Origin: JBFELO01 sp041552055
GTDB lineage: Bacteria; Acidobacteriota; Thermoanaerobaculia; Thermoanaerobaculales; Sulfomarinibacteraceae
Direction of reading: 5' to 3'
NCBI GenBank assembly: GCA_041552055.1
Contig: JBFELO010000068.1
Coordinates: 1 to 25,615, forward strand
DNA: 25,615 bases
Part shown: positions 22,340-25,615 of the stretch, piece after piece
Numbering within the stretch: position 1 is the first letter of the stretch
Layout: the number at the start of each line of letters is the position of its first letter
The notes under the pieces: generated by a model
What the model saw: only the letters and a program-made list of their open reading frames with translations
The model's database searches: none
Told to the model about the DNA's origin: nothing
Translations under genes and position numbers: made by a program

Positions 22340-22831
22340 ATGTCCGATGAGGCGCACCAGGCCGCGCTCAAAATGCTGTCCCGTCGGGATTACTTCCGCG
22401 TGGAGCTCGAGGATCGGCTTGCCCGGAAGGGGTATCAGCCGCAGCAGATCGAGCAGGCGCTGGAAAAATGCGTGCAACTGAATCTGGTCAACGACGTCCG
22501 GCTCGCGGAGCGCTTCGTCGAGTTTCGATCGGCCGACAGGGGGTGGGGGCCGCGACGCCTGGTCGCCGAGCTGCGGCGCCGCGGCGTCGCCGACGAGATC
22601 GCCGACGGGTCGTCGCGGCTCGCTCCGGATCAGCTGGAGGCGGCGCTCGGGACCGCCATTCGGCGGGCAGAGCTGCGGGCGCCGCAGGGGTGGTGGCGAC
22701 TTCCCGCGCGACGGGCACGGATGGTAAGCTCCCTCATCGCACGCGGTTTTCAGGCCGAGACCGCGATCGAGGCGGTCGACCGCCTGGCCGCCACCAGGGA
22801 GAAGCAAGACCATGCGAACGATGACCAGTAG
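22340..22831 (+). CDS. recX: Regulatory protein RecX
   Basis: RecX binds RecA filaments and limits recombinase activity. The 163-residue product is built of short three-helix repeats with the RecX pattern: ALKMLSRRDYFRVELEDRLARKGY, then LNLVNDVRLAERFVEFRSADRGWGPRRLVAELRRRGVADE, then a third repeat RARMVSSLIARGFQAETAIEAVDRL. ATG 22340 has only a weak ribosome site (GCGGA). Its 3' end overlaps the start of alaS by 20 bases, implying co-transcription; the recX-alaS linkage is seen in many bacteria. recA is not in the window. Confidence 0.9.
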   Translation: MSDEAHQAALKMLSRRDYFRVELEDRLARKGYQPQQIEQALEKCVQLNLVNDVRLAERFVEFRSADRGWGPRRLVAELRRRGVADEIADGSSRLAPDQLEAALGTAIRRAELRAPQGWWRLPARRARMVSSLIARGFQAETAIEAVDRLAATREKQDHANDDQ

Positions 22832-25466
22832 CGAGATCCGCGCCGCGTTTCTCGACTACTTCGCGTCCAAGAAACACCAGGTCGTGCCGTCGTCTCCGCT
22901 GCTGCCGGCGGGCGATTCCACGCTGCTGTTCGCGAACGCCGGCATGAACCAGTTCAAGGAGGTCTTCGTCGGGCGGGAACAGCGGTCGTACACGAGAGCC
23001 GCGTCGTCGCAGAAGTGTGTTCGTGCCGGGGGAAAGCACAACGACCTCGAGAACGTGGGCTACACAGCACGTCACCACACCTTCTTCGAGATGCTGGGGA
23101 ACTTCTCGTTCGGCGATTACTTCAAGAAGGAGGCCGTCGAGTTCGCCTGGGAGCTGATGGTCGACGTCTACGGCCTGCCGGTGGAGCGGCTGTGGTTCAC
23201 CGTGTACACGGACGACGACGATGCTGCGAGGCTCTGGGAGGAGATCGGCGCCCCGCGCGACCGGATCCTGCGCTTCGGCGAGTCGGAGAACTTCTGGTCC
23301 ATGGGGGAGACCGGTCCGTGCGGTCCATGCTCCGAGATCCACTACGACCGGGGCGACGATCCGCTCGCACCCGACAGGGCAGAGCTGGTGAACGGCGAGG
23401 GCGACGAAGTCGTCGAGATCTGGAATCTGGTGTTCATGCAGTACGAGCGAGACGCCGAGGGGACCATGCACCCACTGCCGCGCCCCTCCATCGATACCGG
23501 AGCCGGGCTCGAGCGGCTTGCCGCCGTCCTGCAGGGCGTCGAGTCCAACTACGAGACCGACCTGTTCAAACCGTTGATCGGTGCCGTCGAGAATCTGTCG
23601 GAGCGGCGCTACGTCCCGAGCGACCCGCTCGCGCCGGCGTTTCGGGTCATCGCGGACCATCTGCGGGCGGCGACCTTCCTTATGACCGACGGGGTGGTCC
23701 CGTCCAACGAGGGCCGGGGGTACGTGCTACGTCGGATCATCCGCAGGGCGCTGCGCTACGGCCGCAAGCTCGGGCTCGACGGCGCGTTTCTGCACACCCT
23801 GCTACCGGCGGTCGTCGAGTTGATGGGGGAGGTCTACCCCGAGCTCTCGGAGCGGCAGGCGGTCGTGACGACTCAGCTCCGGCAGGAGGAGGAACGGTTC
23901 GCGCGCACCCTCAACACCGGCACCGACGTCGCCCAGCGGGAGCTCGAACGGATCAAGCGGGCGGGCGGTGACGCCGTCCCGGGTGCGGTGATCTTCGACC
24001 TCTACCAGACCCACGGCATCCCGGTGGAGCTGCTCGAGGAGTTCGCCCAGGAGGAGGGTTTGGGCCTCGACCGGAAGGGTTTCGACGAGGCACTCGAAGT
24101 GGAGCGTCAGCGCGGGCAGGCGTCGTGGAAGGGCGATCTGATGGCGCACTTCAGGTCGCAGTACGGAGAGCTCGCCGACCGGGGCGTACGTTCCGAGTTC
24201 GTCGGTTACGACAAGCTCGAGGTGTCCACCACCGCGTTGGCGCTGATCGGGGAGCACGGTCTCGAGGACGAGCTGGGTCCGGGCGAGAGCGCCGAGGTCG
24301 CGCTGGCCTCGACGCCGTTCTACGCCGAGGCCGGCGGCCAGGTGGGCGACACCGGCGAGCTGGTCTGGAACGGCGGGCGCGCAACGGTGGTCGACACCCA
24401 CAGCCCGCTGGATGGCCTCATCCTGCACCGGATCGAGATGGGCGAGGGCTCGCTCGAGGTCGGCAGCGAGGTGTGCGCCCGGGTCTTCGAGGGGCGCAGG
24501 GTCGACACCCAGCGCAACCACACCGCGACCCACCTGCTGCACGCTGCCCTGCGGTCCGTCCTCGGAGACGCCGCCCAGCAGGCCGGCTCGCTGGTCGATC
24601 CCGACCGCCTGCGCTTCGACTTCTCGTGGGGCGATCCGGTGCACCCGGAGCAGCTGCAGGAGATCGAGCGGCTGGTCAACGCGCAGATCGTCCGGAACCT
24701 GCCGGTGGACAAGCGGATGATGGCGATCGACGACGCCCGAGGGGCCGGTGCGATGGCCCTGTTCGGCGAGAAGTACGGCGAAGAGGTGCGGGTCGTGACG
24801 ATCGGCGACGGCAGTTTTTCGAGAGAGCTGTGCGGCGGCTGTCACGTGGACCGGACCGGTGACATCGGGCTGTGTACCGTGGTCGGCGAGCGCGGGGTGG
24901 CCGCAGGCGTGCGGCGGATCGAGGCGCTCACCGGGCGTGGTGCAATCGCTCGCCTCCAGGAGCGTGAGCGGCTGGTGGGGGAGCTCGCCGGCCGCTACCA
25001 GACGTCGCTCGAGCAGCTGCCGACCCTGCTCCAGGGCCGCGACCAGAGGCTCGAAGAGCTCGAGGGCGAGGTCCGGCGTCTCAAGCACCAGCTGGCATCC
25101 GGGGATGTCGCGGGCGGCGAGGTCCGCACCGAGGTGAACGGCATCACCGTGCTCGCCCGGCGCGCGCCCGAGATGAGCCCGTCCGACCTGCGCAACCTGG
25201 CGGACACGATGCGGCAGAAGCTCGGCTCCGGGGTGGTCGTTTTGGGCATGGAGTCCGGCGGCAAGGCGACCCTGCTCGCCGCGGTCACCGACGATGTGGT
25301 CGACCGGGTGAGCGCGGGCGACCTCGCGCGCGAGCTGGCACCGGTGGTCGGCGGTCGCGGCGGCGGCAAGCCCAACCTCGCCCAGGCCGGCGGCCCGCAA
25401 CCGGGGATGATCGACGAGGCGCTGCGGAAGGCGCCAGAGGTCGTCGAAAGCCTGCTCGCGTCCTGA
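22812..25466 (+). CDS. alaS: Alanine-tRNA ligase
   Basis: This class II synthetase charges tRNA-Ala and clears mischarged Ser/Gly. The length of 884 residues is normal. The N-terminal catalytic domain is intact (SEIRAAFLDYFASKKHQVVPSSPLLP, QKCVRAGGKHNDLENVGYTARHHTFFEMLGNFSFGDYFK, GPCGPCSEIHYDRG). The editing domain has zinc ligands H570 and H574 (HTATH) and C674 and H678 (CGGCH). A coiled-coil linker (RDQRLEELEGEVRRLKHQL) leads to the C-Ala/DHHA1 domain with GGGRGGGKPNLAQAGG near the end. ATG 22812 follows AGGGAGAAG; ATG 22821 is an alternative. The gene overlaps recX by 20 bases. Confidence 0.98.
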   Translation: MRTMTSSEIRAAFLDYFASKKHQVVPSSPLLPAGDSTLLFANAGMNQFKEVFVGREQRSYTRAASSQKCVRAGGKHNDLENVGYTARHHTFFEMLGNFSFGDYFKKEAVEFAWELMVDVYGLPVERLWFTVYTDDDDAARLWEEIGAPRDRILRFGESENFWSMGETGPCGPCSEIHYDRGDDPLAPDRAELVNGEGDEVVEIWNLVFMQYERDAEGTMHPLPRPSIDTGAGLERLAAVLQGVESNYETDLFKPLIGAVENLSERRYVPSDPLAPAFRVIADHLRAATFLMTDGVVPSNEGRGYVLRRIIRRALRYGRKLGLDGAFLHTLLPAVVELMGEVYPELSERQAVVTTQLRQEEERFARTLNTGTDVAQRELERIKRAGGDAVPGAVIFDLYQTHGIPVELLEEFAQEEGLGLDRKGFDEALEVERQRGQASWKGDLMAHFRSQYGELADRGVRSEFVGYDKLEVSTTALALIGEHGLEDELGPGESAEVALASTPFYAEAGGQVGDTGELVWNGGRATVVDTHSPLDGLILHRIEMGEGSLEVGSEVCARVFEGRRVDTQRNHTATHLLHAALRSVLGDAAQQAGSLVDPDRLRFDFSWGDPVHPEQLQEIERLVNAQIVRNLPVDKRMMAIDDARGAGAMALFGEKYGEEVRVVTIGDGSFSRELCGGCHVDRTGDIGLCTVVGERGVAAGVRRIEALTGRGAIARLQERERLVGELAGRYQTSLEQLPTLLQGRDQRLEELEGEVRRLKHQLASGDVAGGEVRTEVNGITVLARRAPEMSPSDLRNLADTMRQKLGSGVVVLGMESGGKATLLAAVTDDVVDRVSAGDLARELAPVVGGRGGGKPNLAQAGGPQPGMIDEALRKAPEVVESLLAS

Positions 25467-25567
25467 TCCCGGCGCCCGCGACTGACGCTGCGAGGCCGTC
25501 GAGCAGTGATTCGAAGTGTAGGCGCGCGGTCCCCTGCGCGCCGTTGCCCGATCCCGGCGCTCGCGGC
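25465..25567. repeat. Near-exact 18-bp direct repeat after alaS
   Basis: GATCCCGGCGCCCGCGAC (25465-25482) recurs at 25550-25567 with two changes, on either side of the GC hairpin. The remainder of the window after alaS holds no recognisable gene. Confidence 0.6.
25521..25542 (+). terminator. Possible transcription-end hairpin after alaS
   Basis: GGCGCGC (25521-25527) pairs perfectly with GCGCGCC (25536-25542) across an 8-base loop, 54 bases past the alaS stop. No T-run follows, so intrinsic termination is doubtful. Confidence 0.35.
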
Positions 25568-25615
25568 TTGCGCCGCTAGCACGATTTGTCGCGTCGTGCG
25601 TCTCCGAATGCCAGC

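Noticed and set aside
23802..25400. Long - strand open frame (532 codons) opposite alaS
   Set aside because: alaS is certain; the opposite frame is a codon-bias artefact without recognisable features.

Overview
The window is high-GC bacterial DNA with dense, ordinary bacterial gene structure. The gene content suggests an Acidobacteriota-like organism (for example a Thermoanaerobaculia relative): several secreted VWA proteins of the type common in that phylum, a TPR/outer-membrane-barrel cluster typical of diderms, a PilT retraction ATPase, and PHA-granule-type proteins. This placement is an inference from gene style, not from a marker-gene comparison.

Layout. (1) 1-7315 is an envelope block: a VWA protein truncated by the window edge, a small TPR protein and an exported protein of unknown function lie in one tight + strand unit. 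They are followed by a 974-residue exported fusion of a gluzincin-type metalloprotease, a TolB-like propeller and an Omp85-type barrel. A second VWA protein, paralogous to the first, converges on this unit. (2) 7584-10353 (- strand) is a VWA protein with repeated Ig-like modules, coupled to an RNase Z-like metallo-beta-lactamase-fold hydrolase. (3) 10605-12923 (- strand) is an OmpR-type regulator and a sensor kinase resembling ChvI/ChvG. (4) 13023-14235 (- strand) is a phasin and an SCP2-like protein. The phasin has a near-consensus sigma70 promoter covered by repeated TGCCGC-N3-GCGGCA palindromes, so it looks repressor controlled. (5) 14236-14796 is a gene-free stretch with a 14-bp inverted repeat and a GA-rich tract. 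(6) 14797-17102 (- strand) is a small unknown protein translationally coupled to a membrane-anchored protein with two zinc ribbons. An SDR oxidoreductase is divergent to them. (7) 18001-20006 (- strand) is nnrD-tsaE (metabolite repair and tRNA t6A synthesis). (8) 20318-25466 (+ strand) is pilT, a four-helix-bundle protein behind an unusual nested inverted repeat, then recX overlapping alaS.

Two features stand out beyond ordinary genes. First, the Shine-Dalgarno and start codon of the four-helix-bundle gene form one arm of a 22-bp inverted repeat (one mismatch). Its other arm carries an exact anti-Shine-Dalgarno sequence, and a perfect 18-bp hairpin is nested inside. Second, a family of intergenic elements built from GGATAC/GGAGAC hexamers, three of them joined to a CGCTGTC/CTGACG-type module, occurs five times, always between genes. 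The phasin operator array and the protease-propeller-barrel fusion are the next most interesting items.
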